NCBI RefSeq assembly: GCF_900116805.1
Contig: NZ_FPBV01000001.1
Location: 310,001-374,000 of the forward strand
DNA length: 64,000 nt
Direction: 5' to 3'
Source of the DNA: Paenalicyclobacillus macrosporangiidus
GTDB lineage: Bacteria; Bacillota; Bacilli; Alicyclobacillales; Alicyclobacillaceae
Under the pieces are notes generated by a model. That model did no database searches. It was not told the origin of the DNA and saw only the letters and a list, made by a program, of their open reading frames with translations. Both the position numbers and the translations under genes were made by a program. This document shows, in pieces, positions 46,986-56,189 of the stretch. Each line of letters opens with the position of its first letter. The first letter of the stretch is position 1.

Positions 46986-49900
46986 ATGCGGGTTGAGGAG
47001 ACACAACCGGTTCGATTGCACGGGCGGTTGACGCCAGGAAAAGCCTGGTGGCAGGACGGAGAGGTCCGGCTGTGGCTGACCGGGGCATCCGTAGGCCATG
47101 ACCCCGTGGAACCGGTCAAACGCTGGTGCCTCAGACACCTGGAGCCTTCCTGTGTACGGGCCGAAGCGGACAGCGTGGTGCTCGGCGGCCGGGACTTTCT
47201 GCACCTGATTTCCCGCTTGCCAAGTGCGCCGTGGCCGCTGGCGGACGACCTCGCCGTATACGGGTGGGCGGTCGGGTTGGCGCTCGAGATCGTGCAAAGC
47301 CAGGACGTGCTGCCGTTCGCAGCCCCCGTGGACCTGCCCGGAGGGGGCGTCTGGGATCTCATGGGCCGTCTCGCGCAGGCGGGGGACCTGGGATACGCGG
47401 AGTGGCCGTCGGGCGCGGGCGCGTTCGCAGCCGCCTGGATGCCGGCGTGGACGCGGGAGGAATTGGTGGACCGCAGAATGGTCCTGCTGTCCCAGGCGGA
47501 ACGGTGGTGGGCGCCGTCAGCCGCGGCGTTCGGGGATGAGAATGCCCGCCGGCTGTGCGATGCCTGGCTCTGTCGATGTGTGGATCACTTCGTCCGCCAG
47601 GCGCTGTCCCGAGGCGAGCTGCTCCCGCAAGACGCGCCGGCCCCGTTCCGCATCCTCTATCGGGGCGAACCGGAACTGATGGAGGCGTTCGCCCGAGCGT
47701 TGACTTCGGACGGCGCACTGTTCCACGCCGACGGATGGTTGATGTGGCGGGCCTTGCGGCGTTGGTTCGCCGGCACGGGATGGACGCCGGAACGGTGGGC
47801 GGATACCCACGGTGCAGGGCGTTACCGGTTGGAGTTGGTCTTGGAGCCGCCGAAGGGGAACAGCTACGATTGGACCGTGCGTTTTTGGATCGCGCATCGG
47901 CGCCGCCCGGGCGTACGGGCGCCGCTGGCGTCGTGGTGGCGCGAACCGCGCCGGGTCTGGTGGATCGGCGGGGAACGGCTACATCGCCCGGACCGATGGA
48001 TCCTCCCGCAGCTCTGCCGGGCGGCGGAGGTGTGGCCGGCCCTGGGGCCGGCGCTGCAGGCGCCCGCCCCAAGCCAGTGGCGGGTGCCGGCGCAGGAGGC
48101 GTACGACCTGTTCACGGTGTATGCGCCCAGGTTGGAGGCCCAGGGAATCTCCGTCCGGCTGCCCGCGTTGAAGCGGGTGGATGCCGGAGACATCCGCCTC
48201 CAGGTGCAGGTTCGCCGTCGATCTCCCAGGTCTTCACCGCTTCCCGCGGCCACCGCGCGTCCGTGGTTCGATCTGGCGCACCTGGCCGACTTCGACTGGA
48301 CCCTCGCCGTCGGAGACGTCACGGTGACGCCGGAGGCCTTCGCGCGCATGGTCGAGCAGGGCGCGCCGTTGCTCCAGACGGATGCCGGGTGGTGCCTGGT
48401 CCCGGTGCGGGCTCTCCTCGACCGCCTGGAGATGACGAGGCCATCGCCGGAAGAGCGGTCGTTGCCGGCGTTCGCGAGGCTGTGGCTGTGGGCGCAGGCG
48501 TCCGAGGAAGAGACGATACCGGTGGAGCTGTCCTTTGACCATTCCGCCGCCGACCTGGCGCAGTTCGTCGACGCGCTGCGCATGGCCTGCCACCCCAGCC
48601 CCCTGCCCGCTCCGGACGGCTTCCGGGGACAGTTGCGGGGCTATCAGCAGACCGGGTATGCGTGGTTGGTGCATCTGCGGCGGCTGGGGCTGGGCGGGGT
48701 GCTGGCCGATGACATGGGGCTGGGCAAGACCGTCCAGATATTGGCCTATCTGTGGTATCTCAAGGAGACGGGGCAAGCCCGGGGCCCTCACCTATTGGTC
48801 TGTCCGACGTCGCTGCTCGCCAATTGGCGGCAGGAGATGGCGAGATTCGTCCCCAGCCTGCGCGTCCACATCCACCACGGCAGCGCCCGCCACCAGACGG
48901 ATGCGGACGGGACGCCGCGGTTGGCGGCGGCCCTTCGGAGGTGCGACGTCGTCGTCACCACGTACGGAACGGCCGTGCGCGACGCGGACGTTCTGCAGGC
49001 CATCCAGTGGGACGTCGCCATCGCCGATGAGGCGCAGGCCATCAAGAATCCGGACACCCATCAAGCGCGGATGCTGCGCCGCCTGAAGGTGCGGCAGTGG
49101 GTGGCCTTGACCGGCACGCCGGTGGAGAACCGGCTCGAAGAGCTGTGGTCCATCGTCCAGTTGGTCAATCCGGGATACCTCGGGAGCGCCCGTTGGTTCC
49201 ACCGTGCCTTCGCCGATCCGGTGGCACGGGCCCCGGGCGGCGTCACGGCGCGGCGGCTGCGGACGCTGCTGCAACCCATCCTGCTGCGCCGCAGCAAGGC
49301 GGACCCCGTCATCCGCCGGGAGCTGCCCGAAAAGTGGGAGATCGCCGCCTATGCCGCCCTGACGCCGGAACAGGCCGCCTTGTACCAACGGATCGTCCAC
49401 GACCTGTTCCAGGGGCTCGGGCGGCCAGGCTCCATCGGGCGGCGCGGGCAAATTCTCGCCGCGCTCACCCGGCTCAAACAGGTGTGCGATCACCCGGCGC
49501 TGGTCGCCGGAGGGAAGGGGACGCCTGGCCGATCGGGAAAGTTGACACTGTTGTTGCAGCGGATCGAAGAGGTGGTCGCCAAGGGAGAAGCCGCCCTGGT
49601 GTTCACCCAGTTCCGCGAGATGGGCGAACTGTTGGTCGCTGCGCTTCAGGCCCGGTTCGGTTGGTGTCCACCCTTTCTGCACGGGGGGCTCGGCGCAGCC
49701 AAACGGGGGGAGTTGGTCGCCCGGTTTCAGGAGGGGGTGGATCCCGCGCCGGTGTTCGTCCTGTCGCTCAAGGCGGGCGGCACGGGGCTCAACCTCACCC
49801 GCGCCAACCACGTGTTTCACTACGACCGCTGGTGGAATCCGGCGGTGGAGGATCAGGCGACGGATCGCGCGTTCCGCATCGGGCAGACGAAGGACGTCCA

Positions 49901-50087
49901 GGTGCACCGGCTCATCTGCCCGGGGACGCTGGAGGAGCGGATCGATCAGATGATTGCGCACAAGCGCGCCCTGACGCAGGTCGTGGCCGGGACGGGGGAA
50001 GGTTGGTTGACGGAATTCGATGACGAAACGCTGCGGCGGCTGTTCATGTTGGATGTGGAGGCGGCCGTAGGGGAGATGGAGGACTGA
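46986..50087 (+). CDS. SNF2-family DNA-dependent ATPase (YwqA-like)
   Basis: A 1033-residue SWI2/SNF2 protein. The N-terminal half of about 550 residues is the bacterial SNF2-associated region. The motor starts LRGYQQTGYAWLVHLRRLGL with motif I DDMGLGKTVQILAYL near residue 575, DEAQAIKN (motif II) near 680, ALTGTPVENRLEELWSIVQL, and helicase C motifs VFTQFREMGELL, LSLKAGGTGLNLTRANHVF and DRAFRIGQTKDVQVHRLI. It translocates on DNA and should remodel protein-DNA or RNA polymerase complexes. It is coupled to a SWIM-domain gene by a 1-bp overlap, as in Bacillus ywqA-ywqB. Confidence 0.92.
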   Translation: MRVEETQPVRLHGRLTPGKAWWQDGEVRLWLTGASVGHDPVEPVKRWCLRHLEPSCVRAEADSVVLGGRDFLHLISRLPSAPWPLADDLAVYGWAVGLALEIVQSQDVLPFAAPVDLPGGGVWDLMGRLAQAGDLGYAEWPSGAGAFAAAWMPAWTREELVDRRMVLLSQAERWWAPSAAAFGDENARRLCDAWLCRCVDHFVRQALSRGELLPQDAPAPFRILYRGEPELMEAFARALTSDGALFHADGWLMWRALRRWFAGTGWTPERWADTHGAGRYRLELVLEPPKGNSYDWTVRFWIAHRRRPGVRAPLASWWREPRRVWWIGGERLHRPDRWILPQLCRAAEVWPALGPALQAPAPSQWRVPAQEAYDLFTVYAPRLEAQGISVRLPALKRVDAGDIRLQVQVRRRSPRSSPLPAATARPWFDLAHLADFDWTLAVGDVTVTPEAFARMVEQGAPLLQTDAGWCLVPVRALLDRLEMTRPSPEERSLPAFARLWLWAQASEEETIPVELSFDHSAADLAQFVDALRMACHPSPLPAPDGFRGQLRGYQQTGYAWLVHLRRLGLGGVLADDMGLGKTVQILAYLWYLKETGQARGPHLLVCPTSLLANWRQEMARFVPSLRVHIHHGSARHQTDADGTPRLAAALRRCDVVVTTYGTAVRDADVLQAIQWDVAIADEAQAIKNPDTHQARMLRRLKVRQWVALTGTPVENRLEELWSIVQLVNPGYLGSARWFHRAFADPVARAPGGVTARRLRTLLQPILLRRSKADPVIRRELPEKWEIAAYAALTPEQAALYQRIVHDLFQGLGRPGSIGRRGQILAALTRLKQVCDHPALVAGGKGTPGRSGKLTLLLQRIEEVVAKGEAALVFTQFREMGELLVAALQARFGWCPPFLHGGLGAAKRGELVARFQEGVDPAPVFVLSLKAGGTGLNLTRANHVFHYDRWWNPAVEDQATDRAFRIGQTKDVQVHRLICPGTLEERIDQMIAHKRALTQVVAGTGEGWLTEFDDETLRRLFMLDVEAAVGEMED

Positions 50088-50899
50088 TGGCGCGCTCGTC
50101 GAAGCCTGGCGGCACGTGGGGATGGCATCACCTGTTGGAATGGATCGATTCGGCAGGACAGCGGCGTCCGCGTCACGCGGCGCGGCAGAGCCTGGTGACA
50201 GGGGTGACCGTGCGCGAGGGGCACATTTACGCCATGGTGCAGGCACCCCATCCAGGCCCGGGTGCCGGTCTGGACGCGGGGGCGTCGGTGACCTTGCCCT
50301 GCCCGGATTGGTGGCCACCGGTGTTGGACGAGGTGGCGGAGTGGTTCTGCCAGCGCCCGGATTGGCTGGGCGCCTTGTGGATGGGGCGGTGGGAGGAATC
50401 TTTCTTGCGCCACGCGGCGGACGCCGGGCGGCTCCTGTTGCCGGACGCGGCCGCGGCAGCCCGGATGGCGGCCGGCGCCGAGTGCTCCTGCGGGGCCGCC
50501 GAACGGTGCCTGCATGTCGCCGGATTGGCGCACTCGATTGCCCAGGATGTGCAGATGCAGCCCGAGCGCGCCCTGTTCTACGTGGGGGTCTGTCCGGAGG
50601 GGTTGTTCGACCGGGCGCATGCGCGCACCGCCGAACGGCTCGCGGACGCACGGGATCCGCGGCCGGCCGGGCTTCCCGGTTCAGAGGCGGGCGATGCCGA
50701 GCCGGACGCGGTGGCCGCGGGCCGGGCGGCAGGCCAGGATCCGTTGTGGCGCATGGCGGCGTCTTGGGCTCAGGTGCCGTCCGTCACGCCAGGCGAGCCG
50801 CCGGCCCGTGCGGCCGCTCCGTTCACGGTCCGGTGGGATGCGGCGCGGCTGGAAGCGCTGCAGAGAGACTACATGGCGTGGGTGTGGGGAGCATCCTGA
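50087..50899 (+). CDS. SWIM zinc-finger protein (YwqB-like)
   Basis: A 270-residue protein whose SWIM motif is Cys133-x-Cys135-x5-Cys141-x-His143 (ECSCGAAERCLHVAGL). The N-terminal ARQSLVTGVTVREGHIYAMV is the usual SWIM-protein beta region. About half as long as Bacillus YwqB and ends in a low-complexity Ala/Pro/Gly stretch. Starts on the A of the SNF2 stop (TGATG), so is translationally coupled. Function as an adaptor for the SNF2 motor is inferred. Confidence 0.85.
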   Translation: MARSSKPGGTWGWHHLLEWIDSAGQRRPRHAARQSLVTGVTVREGHIYAMVQAPHPGPGAGLDAGASVTLPCPDWWPPVLDEVAEWFCQRPDWLGALWMGRWEESFLRHAADAGRLLLPDAAAAARMAAGAECSCGAAERCLHVAGLAHSIAQDVQMQPERALFYVGVCPEGLFDRAHARTAERLADARDPRPAGLPGSEAGDAEPDAVAAGRAAGQDPLWRMAASWAQVPSVTPGEPPARAAAPFTVRWDAARLEALQRDYMAWVWGAS

Positions 50900-51006
50900 T
50901 GCGATTCCGGTTCCGGCGGTGTTTCCATGCCCGACAGCGCCTGCCTGGCGAAGAGCCCCAACACGACGCTCAGCAGGCCGACGGTGATGATGAATCCAAC
51001 CCCCAT
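50869..51006 (-). CDS. 45-residue membrane microprotein
   Basis: ATG 51006 with GAGGTG about nine nt upstream encodes a short hydrophobic start (GVGFIITVGLLSVVLGLFAR) and a polar, Pro/Glu/His-rich tail. One membrane segment. Its 3' end overlaps the SWIM-protein gene by 31 bp tail-to-tail. No family recognised. Confidence 0.6.
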   Translation of the reverse strand: MGVGFIITVGLLSVVLGLFARQALSGMETPPEPESHQDAPHTHAM

Positions 51007-51176
51007 GTGGGTGACACCTCAATTCCGAACCCTCTGCGCCCCGGGCACCAGGGCGTCCGTTCACCTATATAGACGCAGTGCCCCCGGGCGACGTTGCAAC
51101 GGAAACCCTGTCGCATATCGGATTTTTAAACAACACCCTTCGGATTTTTCGATTCCTGCCGGTACGGGCCGCTTTC

Positions 51177-51182
51177 TATAAT
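51177..51182 (+). promoter_or_regulatory. -10 box of the carbohydrate island
   Basis: TATAAT in an AT-rich region 53 nt before the binding-protein gene. The -35 region (TTCCTG about 18 nt upstream) is poor, which fits an activator-dependent promoter; the island encodes a YesN-type regulator. Confidence 0.5.
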
Positions 51183-51235
51183 ACAGACATCCTGCAAGCG
51201 GTTTCATCCGCGCGAAGAGGAAGAAGGGGGTTCGG

Positions 51236-52552
51236 ATGATGAAACGGGCGGCTCAGTGGCTCGTACCGGCCGCGGTGGCCCTGGTGGCGGTCACCGGATG
51301 CGGCGGAAGCAGCGGCGGTACCGGACAGAACACGGCCAACAACGGTGTTGGCGGACCTGCGAGTAACGGGCAGACCATCACGCTGCGCATCTCCTGGTGG
51401 GGGGATCAAACCCGCGCGAATCTTACGCAGCAGGTCATCGATCTCTATGAAAAATCCCATCCAAACATCAAGATTCAACCCGAGTTCACCGGTTACTCCG
51501 GGTATCAGCAGAAGCTGACGACCGAGGCCGCCGGCAACAACCTGCCGGACGTCATGCAGATGAACTACGGGCCGATGATCTCCCAGTTTTCCTCCCAGGG
51601 CCTGTTGGACGACCTGAAACCTTACATCGACAGCAAGCAGATTGACGTCAGCAAGATCGATCCGCAGCTGCTCGGCACCGGCGTCATCAACGGCCAGCAG
51701 CTCGGCATCCCGTTGGCGGAAAACGCCCTCGCCGTCCTGTACAACCCGGATCTACTGCAGAAGGCCGGCCTGAGCGATCCCAAGCCCGACTGGACCTGGG
51801 ACGATTTCATCCAGATGGCGGAGACGGTGCACCAAAAGCTCGGCATCTGGGGCGCGCGCACACTGGATTACACGTTCACGCCCGAGTACTACATCCGCCA
51901 GCATGGCCAGCACCTGTTCTCCCAGGACCAGAAAGCGCTGGGCTACGACGACCAGACGCTCGCCGACTACTGGCAGATCAATCTCAAGCTGATCCGGGAC
52001 GGTGCCGCGCCGACCATCGACAAGATTCAGCAGATTCAGGGTCTGGAGCAGGAGCCGTTGGCGCAGCAGAAGGCGGCCTTCGATCTGCGTTGGTCGAACC
52101 AGTTGACGGCGCTGTCGAACAACGGCAAGCTCCCGCTGAAACTCGCGCCGCTGCCGGGCCCGGACGCGGACAAGGGGATGTACCTGAAGCCGTCGATGTT
52201 CTTCTCCATCAGCAAGACGTCCCAACACAAGGCGGAGGCGGCGGATTTCATCAACTTCTTCATCAACAACCTGGACGCCGCCAAGATCCTGAAGACGGAG
52301 CGCGGTGTGCCGGTGTCATCGGACATCCGGGAGCAGTTGAAGTCGTCTCTGTCGCCGCTGGATCAGGAGACGTTCGACTATATCGATTACGTGTCGAAGC
52401 ACAGCAGTCCCATTGATCCCGACAGCCCGCCCAATTACTCGCAGATCAGCCAGACCTTGAAGGACGTGGACCAGAAGGTCCTGTTCGGCAAGGAGACGCC
52501 AGAGCAGGGGGCCAAGGAATTCCGGAGCAAGGCCGAATCCCTGCTGAAGTGA
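51236..52552 (+). CDS. Carbohydrate ABC transporter substrate-binding lipoprotein
   Basis: A 438-residue lipoprotein (signal peptide ending V-T-G-Cys22) of the family 1 sugar-binding type: TLRISWWGDQTRANLTQQVI, AAGNNLPDVMQMNYG, GIPLAENALAVLYNPDLLQK and EAADFINFFINN. Should bind oligosaccharides at the cell surface. First gene of an operon with two permeases; the downstream GH105, KduI and KduD suggest pectic or rhamnogalacturonan-derived ligands (inference). GAAGGGGG precedes the ATG. Confidence 0.92.
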   Translation: MMKRAAQWLVPAAVALVAVTGCGGSSGGTGQNTANNGVGGPASNGQTITLRISWWGDQTRANLTQQVIDLYEKSHPNIKIQPEFTGYSGYQQKLTTEAAGNNLPDVMQMNYGPMISQFSSQGLLDDLKPYIDSKQIDVSKIDPQLLGTGVINGQQLGIPLAENALAVLYNPDLLQKAGLSDPKPDWTWDDFIQMAETVHQKLGIWGARTLDYTFTPEYYIRQHGQHLFSQDQKALGYDDQTLADYWQINLKLIRDGAAPTIDKIQQIQGLEQEPLAQQKAAFDLRWSNQLTALSNNGKLPLKLAPLPGPDADKGMYLKPSMFFSISKTSQHKAEAADFINFFINNLDAAKILKTERGVPVSSDIREQLKSSLSPLDQETFDYIDYVSKHSSPIDPDSPPNYSQISQTLKDVDQKVLFGKETPEQGAKEFRSKAESLLK

Positions 52553-52570
52553 CAGAGGGTGAGAGAACGC

Positions 52571-53515
52571 ATGCTTGCCACGAAAACCGACACCATCGTC
52601 CCGCCGGCGCCCGGAGTGCGTTCTCGCCGAAAGAAGAACGACAACTTGACCGGGTACCTGTTCATCCTGCCCTTCGTGATCGGGTTCATCGGCCTGACCC
52701 TGTTCCCGACGGCGGCGTCGTTGTACCTGTCCTTCACGGACTACAACATGTTGGGTTCTCCGCATTGGGTCGGGATTGAGAATTTCCGGCAGATGTTTAC
52801 CCAGGATGACAAGTACTGGCAGTCCGTGCGCGTGACGGTCCAATACGTGTTCACCGCGGTACCGGTCCGGTTGGTGTGCGCCCTGCTCATCGCCATGCTG
52901 TTGGACCGTATCACCGCAGGGGCGGGGTTTTTTCGCACGGTGCTGTACGTTCCCTCCCTCATCGGCGGGAGTGTCGCCGTGTCGGTGATGTGGAAGCAGC
53001 TGTTCAGCGACAAGGGGGCCATCAACGCGCTGTTGACGGCGGTGGGCCTGCATCCGCTGCCTTGGCTGGGCGATCCGCATCTGGCCCTGTGGACCCTGGT
53101 CCTGTTGGCAGGCTGGCAATTCGGATCGCCCATGCTGATCTTTCTCGCCGGGCTCAAGAACATCCCGCGCGAGCTGTACGAGGCCGCCGGCGTCGACGGG
53201 GCCAACGCATGGCAGAAGTTCGTGCGCATCACCCTGCCGATGTTGACCCCGGTCATCCTGTTCAACGTGGTCATGCAGGTGATCCAGGCTTTCCTCGCCT
53301 TTACGCCGAGCTACATCATCTCCAACGGCCACGGCGATCCGCTGGACGGCACACTCCTGTACGTGCTCTATCTGTTCCGCAACGCGTTCGAGTTTTTCAA
53401 GATGGGGTACGCATCCGCCATGGCCTGGGTGCTTCTGGCCGTCATCGCCCTGTGCACGGCGCTCATCTTTCGGAGCTCGTCGTACTGGGTGCACTACGAG
53501 TCGGAGAGTGAATGA
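52571..53515 (+). CDS. Sugar ABC transporter permease (first subunit)
   Basis: A 314-residue permease with six membrane segments; N-terminal LTGYLFILPFVIGFIGLTLF and the EAA loop EAAGVDGANAWQKFVRITLP, as in MalF/UgpA/YesP. Follows the binding-protein gene by 18 nt and overlaps the next permease by 4 bp. ATG 52571 is preferred over an upstream GTG. Confidence 0.92.
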   Translation: MLATKTDTIVPPAPGVRSRRKKNDNLTGYLFILPFVIGFIGLTLFPTAASLYLSFTDYNMLGSPHWVGIENFRQMFTQDDKYWQSVRVTVQYVFTAVPVRLVCALLIAMLLDRITAGAGFFRTVLYVPSLIGGSVAVSVMWKQLFSDKGAINALLTAVGLHPLPWLGDPHLALWTLVLLAGWQFGSPMLIFLAGLKNIPRELYEAAGVDGANAWQKFVRITLPMLTPVILFNVVMQVIQAFLAFTPSYIISNGHGDPLDGTLLYVLYLFRNAFEFFKMGYASAMAWVLLAVIALCTALIFRSSSYWVHYESESE

Positions 53516-54354
53516 CGATGGGGAGCCGTTCGGCGAAAACAATCCACTACATCCTGGTCAGTCTCGTGTCGCTGGCGATGATCTATCCCGTGCTGTGGAT
53601 GATCAGCAGTTCCCTGAAGGACGGAACCGAGGTGTTCTCGACCGCTTCTTCTCTCATTCCGCACAACCCGCAGTGGCAGAACTATCCCGAGGGATGGAAG
53701 GGATTTGCTGGCATTTCGTTTGCCACATTCTTCAAAAATTCGCTGCTGGTCGTCATCATCAGCACCATCGGGAGCGTGCTGTCCTCGACCCTGATTGCGT
53801 ACGGATTCGCCCGCATCCGCTTTTTCGGGCGGAAGTTCTGGTTCGTCTGCATGATGCTGACGATGATGCTGCCGCCGGAGATCGTGATGATTCCGCAGTA
53901 CATCCTGTTCAACAAGATGGGGTTCCTGAACACCTATCTGCCGCTGATCCTGCCGACGTTCTTCGGCACGCCGTTCTTCGTCTTTCTCATCATGCAGTTC
54001 ATCCGAAGCATCCCGAGGGATTTGGAGGAGGCCGCGCTCATCGACGGGTGCACCCGGTTCTCGGCGTTCGTGCGTATCTTGGTGCCGATGATTGTTCCGG
54101 CCATGGTCACCTGCGCCATCTTCAGTTTCTATTGGCGATGGGAGGAGTTCATCGGGCCGCTGATCTACCTGCAGGACCCGAAGAAATACACGGTGTCGCT
54201 GGCCATCAAGATGTTCTCCGACCCGGACGCGGTGTCCAACTGGGGGGCCATGTTCGCCATGTCGGTGGCGAGCCTGATCCCGGTGTTGGTGGTGTTTTTC
54301 ATCTTCCAACGCTACGTGGTGGAGGGAATCACCACGGGCGGGTTGAAAGGGTAA
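53512..54354 (+). CDS. Sugar ABC transporter permease (second subunit)
   Basis: A 280-residue MalG/YesQ-type permease with six membrane segments and EAA loop EAALIDGCTRFSAFVRILVP. No ATP-binding gene follows, so a shared MsmX-like ATPase encoded elsewhere must energise the transporter, as is common in Gram-positive sugar importers. Confidence 0.92.
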   Translation: MTMGSRSAKTIHYILVSLVSLAMIYPVLWMISSSLKDGTEVFSTASSLIPHNPQWQNYPEGWKGFAGISFATFFKNSLLVVIISTIGSVLSSTLIAYGFARIRFFGRKFWFVCMMLTMMLPPEIVMIPQYILFNKMGFLNTYLPLILPTFFGTPFFVFLIMQFIRSIPRDLEEAALIDGCTRFSAFVRILVPMIVPAMVTCAIFSFYWRWEEFIGPLIYLQDPKKYTVSLAIKMFSDPDAVSNWGAMFAMSVASLIPVLVVFFIFQRYVVEGITTGGLKG

Positions 54355-54366
54355 GCGTCCAGAAAG

Positions 54367-54385
54367 GCGGCCGGCGTGCGGCCGC
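54367..54385 (+). terminator. Small hairpin between permease and kinase genes
   Basis: GCGGCCG and CGGCCGC arms with a five-base loop, without T tract. It may lower read-through from transporter to two-component genes or stabilise the upstream mRNA end. Confidence 0.4.
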
Positions 54386-54403
54386 GTGAAGGGGGCTTCC
54401 CGG

Positions 54404-56185
54404 TTGAACACGCTGCGGCGCCTGCGCGTTCACTACCGCCATCTCAAGATTCGCAACAAGATGGTTCTCGCGTTTTCGTCGCTCTTGGTGGTGTACACGT
54501 TGATTGGGGTCGCGTTGGTGGAGGCGGTCACCTGGTTCGGGAACGCCAAGCTGTACACGGAGGCCAGCGGCGAACTGAATGTCGGTTCGTCCATCATCAA
54601 CAGCGAACTGAGGTCGGTGGAGGATTTTTCATTTCAAATCCTGGCGGACGACTCGGTGCAGGCGGCCCTCGTGCAGATTGCGGATCACCCGGATGGGTTT
54701 GACACCCTCGTGCGCCGGGACGCCCTGTTCAAGCAGCTCATCACGCTCCTCCAGGACAACCAGTATCTCGGCTACATCGACCTGCAGAGCAACGACGGGA
54801 CCCACTTCACGGTGGGCAACGACGGATTGGTCCTGGAACTGAAGCCGCAGGAGCTCGCGCAGATCCGGGATGCCCAAGGCGGCCACGTGTGGCTGTTGCG
54901 CACGGACGGTCCGGATGTGGCACTCCTGTCTGCCCGCGAGATCCGCGACAAGAACAGCCTGAGCCTGCGGCCCATCGGCCTGTTGACGATGAAGGTGGAA
55001 TTGGACCGACTGGTCCGCATGTACATCGACCTGTCGGACGGGAAAGACGTGCTCATCAGCAAGGCGGGTCAACCGGTGTTCGCGTCGAGCTCCGAGGTTC
55101 TGGCGATGTACCCGGACCTGTCCGAGCGGGTGAAGACCTGGAGCATCCTCGATACCCCGCGGGGGCGGGTGTTCGTCACGCGACTCCGGACAGGCTACCA
55201 GGGATTCGAGTATTACACCCTGATCCCGTACGACGTCATGTTCAGCGGCCTGTGGAAGGTCAAGGCCGCCTGCATCGCGGCCGACATGCTGCTGTGCCTC
55301 CTGTCCCTGTGGCTCATCCGGAACCTGGCGGCGCGGTTGACCCGGCCGCTCGAGGAACTGACCACGCAGATGAAACTGGTGCAGGCGGGGGACTGGCCCC
55401 TCGCGAGTCCGGACGGAGAGGCGGGGCCGCGCGGCCGCGATGAGATCGGTCAGCTGTATGTCAACTTTCACCGGATGTTGAAGCGGATCGACCAGTTGGT
55501 GGAGGAGAACTACGTGCAGAAGCTGTTGGTGAAGGAGGCGGAGTTCCAGGCGCTGCAGGCGCAGATCAACCCGCACTTCCTGTACAACACCCTCAACTCC
55601 ATCAACTGGCTGGCCAAGATCAACCGGCAGCACACCATCTCCCGCATGGTGGAAGCGCTCGGGGCGATGTTCCGGAGCTTGATGGATCGCGAGCGGCCGG
55701 TCATCGCGCTGCGCGAGGAGCTCGCGCTGGTGGAGCACTACCTGACCATTCAGACGGTCCGGTTCGGGAGCCGGCTGCAGTGCGACATCCGAGTGGAGGA
55801 TGGGCTAATGGACACCGAGATCCCAAAACTCACCCTGCAGCCGTTGGTTGAAAACGCCATCAAACACGGCCTGGAACAGGTGGTGGGGACGTTCCACATC
55901 CGCATTCGGGGGAGACGGGAGGATGACGCGGTGGTCATCACGGTGGCCGATGACGGGCCGGGGATGGACGGCGAAGCGGTGCAGCGGGCCCTGTCGGGCG
56001 AGGGAAGGACGGGCAAGATTGGCCTGCGCAACATCCATCACCGATTGCAGTCGCGGTACGGCGAGGCGTACGGTTTGACGGTACGTGCGCAGCCGGGGGA
56101 GGGGACGGCCATCACGCTGCGCCTGCCCTGCCGGAGGAACGATGAGACCGGGGGCTGCACCGGAGAGGCTTCAAGGGGGGGGTGA
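54404..56185 (+). CDS. Sensor histidine kinase, YesM type
   Basis: A 593-residue kinase: membrane segment near 21-45 (MVLAFSSLLVVYTLIGVALV), extracellular sensing domain to about 280, second membrane segment (AADMLLCLLSLWLIRNL), HAMP-like linker, His-kinase motif QINPHFLYNTLNSINWLAKI with His near 390, and ATPase boxes NAIKHGLEQV, DDGPGMDG, GLRNIHHRL. TTG 54404 lies nine nt after AAGGGGG; a GTG at 54386 is in frame. Probably senses the imported sugar and drives the next gene's regulator. Confidence 0.92.
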   Translation: MNTLRRLRVHYRHLKIRNKMVLAFSSLLVVYTLIGVALVEAVTWFGNAKLYTEASGELNVGSSIINSELRSVEDFSFQILADDSVQAALVQIADHPDGFDTLVRRDALFKQLITLLQDNQYLGYIDLQSNDGTHFTVGNDGLVLELKPQELAQIRDAQGGHVWLLRTDGPDVALLSAREIRDKNSLSLRPIGLLTMKVELDRLVRMYIDLSDGKDVLISKAGQPVFASSSEVLAMYPDLSERVKTWSILDTPRGRVFVTRLRTGYQGFEYYTLIPYDVMFSGLWKVKAACIAADMLLCLLSLWLIRNLAARLTRPLEELTTQMKLVQAGDWPLASPDGEAGPRGRDEIGQLYVNFHRMLKRIDQLVEENYVQKLLVKEAEFQALQAQINPHFLYNTLNSINWLAKINRQHTISRMVEALGAMFRSLMDRERPVIALREELALVEHYLTIQTVRFGSRLQCDIRVEDGLMDTEIPKLTLQPLVENAIKHGLEQVVGTFHIRIRGRREDDAVVITVADDGPGMDGEAVQRALSGEGRTGKIGLRNIHHRLQSRYGEAYGLTVRAQPGEGTAITLRLPCRRNDETGGCTGEASRGG

Positions 56186-56189
56186 GACG

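Noticed and set aside
48792-50651. 619-codon minus-strand frame opposite the SNF2 gene
   Set aside because: Antisense to conserved helicase motifs; Arg/Pro/Gln-rich shadow.
46986-50899. A DISARM- or BREX-like phage-defence island around the SNF2 gene
   Set aside because: No methyltransferase, nuclease, PglZ or phospholipase gene is nearby, and the pair matches the housekeeping-type ywqAB arrangement.
51236-54354. Riboswitch upstream of the carbohydrate transporter
   Set aside because: The 5' region holds a -10 box and AT-rich DNA but no recognisable conserved riboswitch core.
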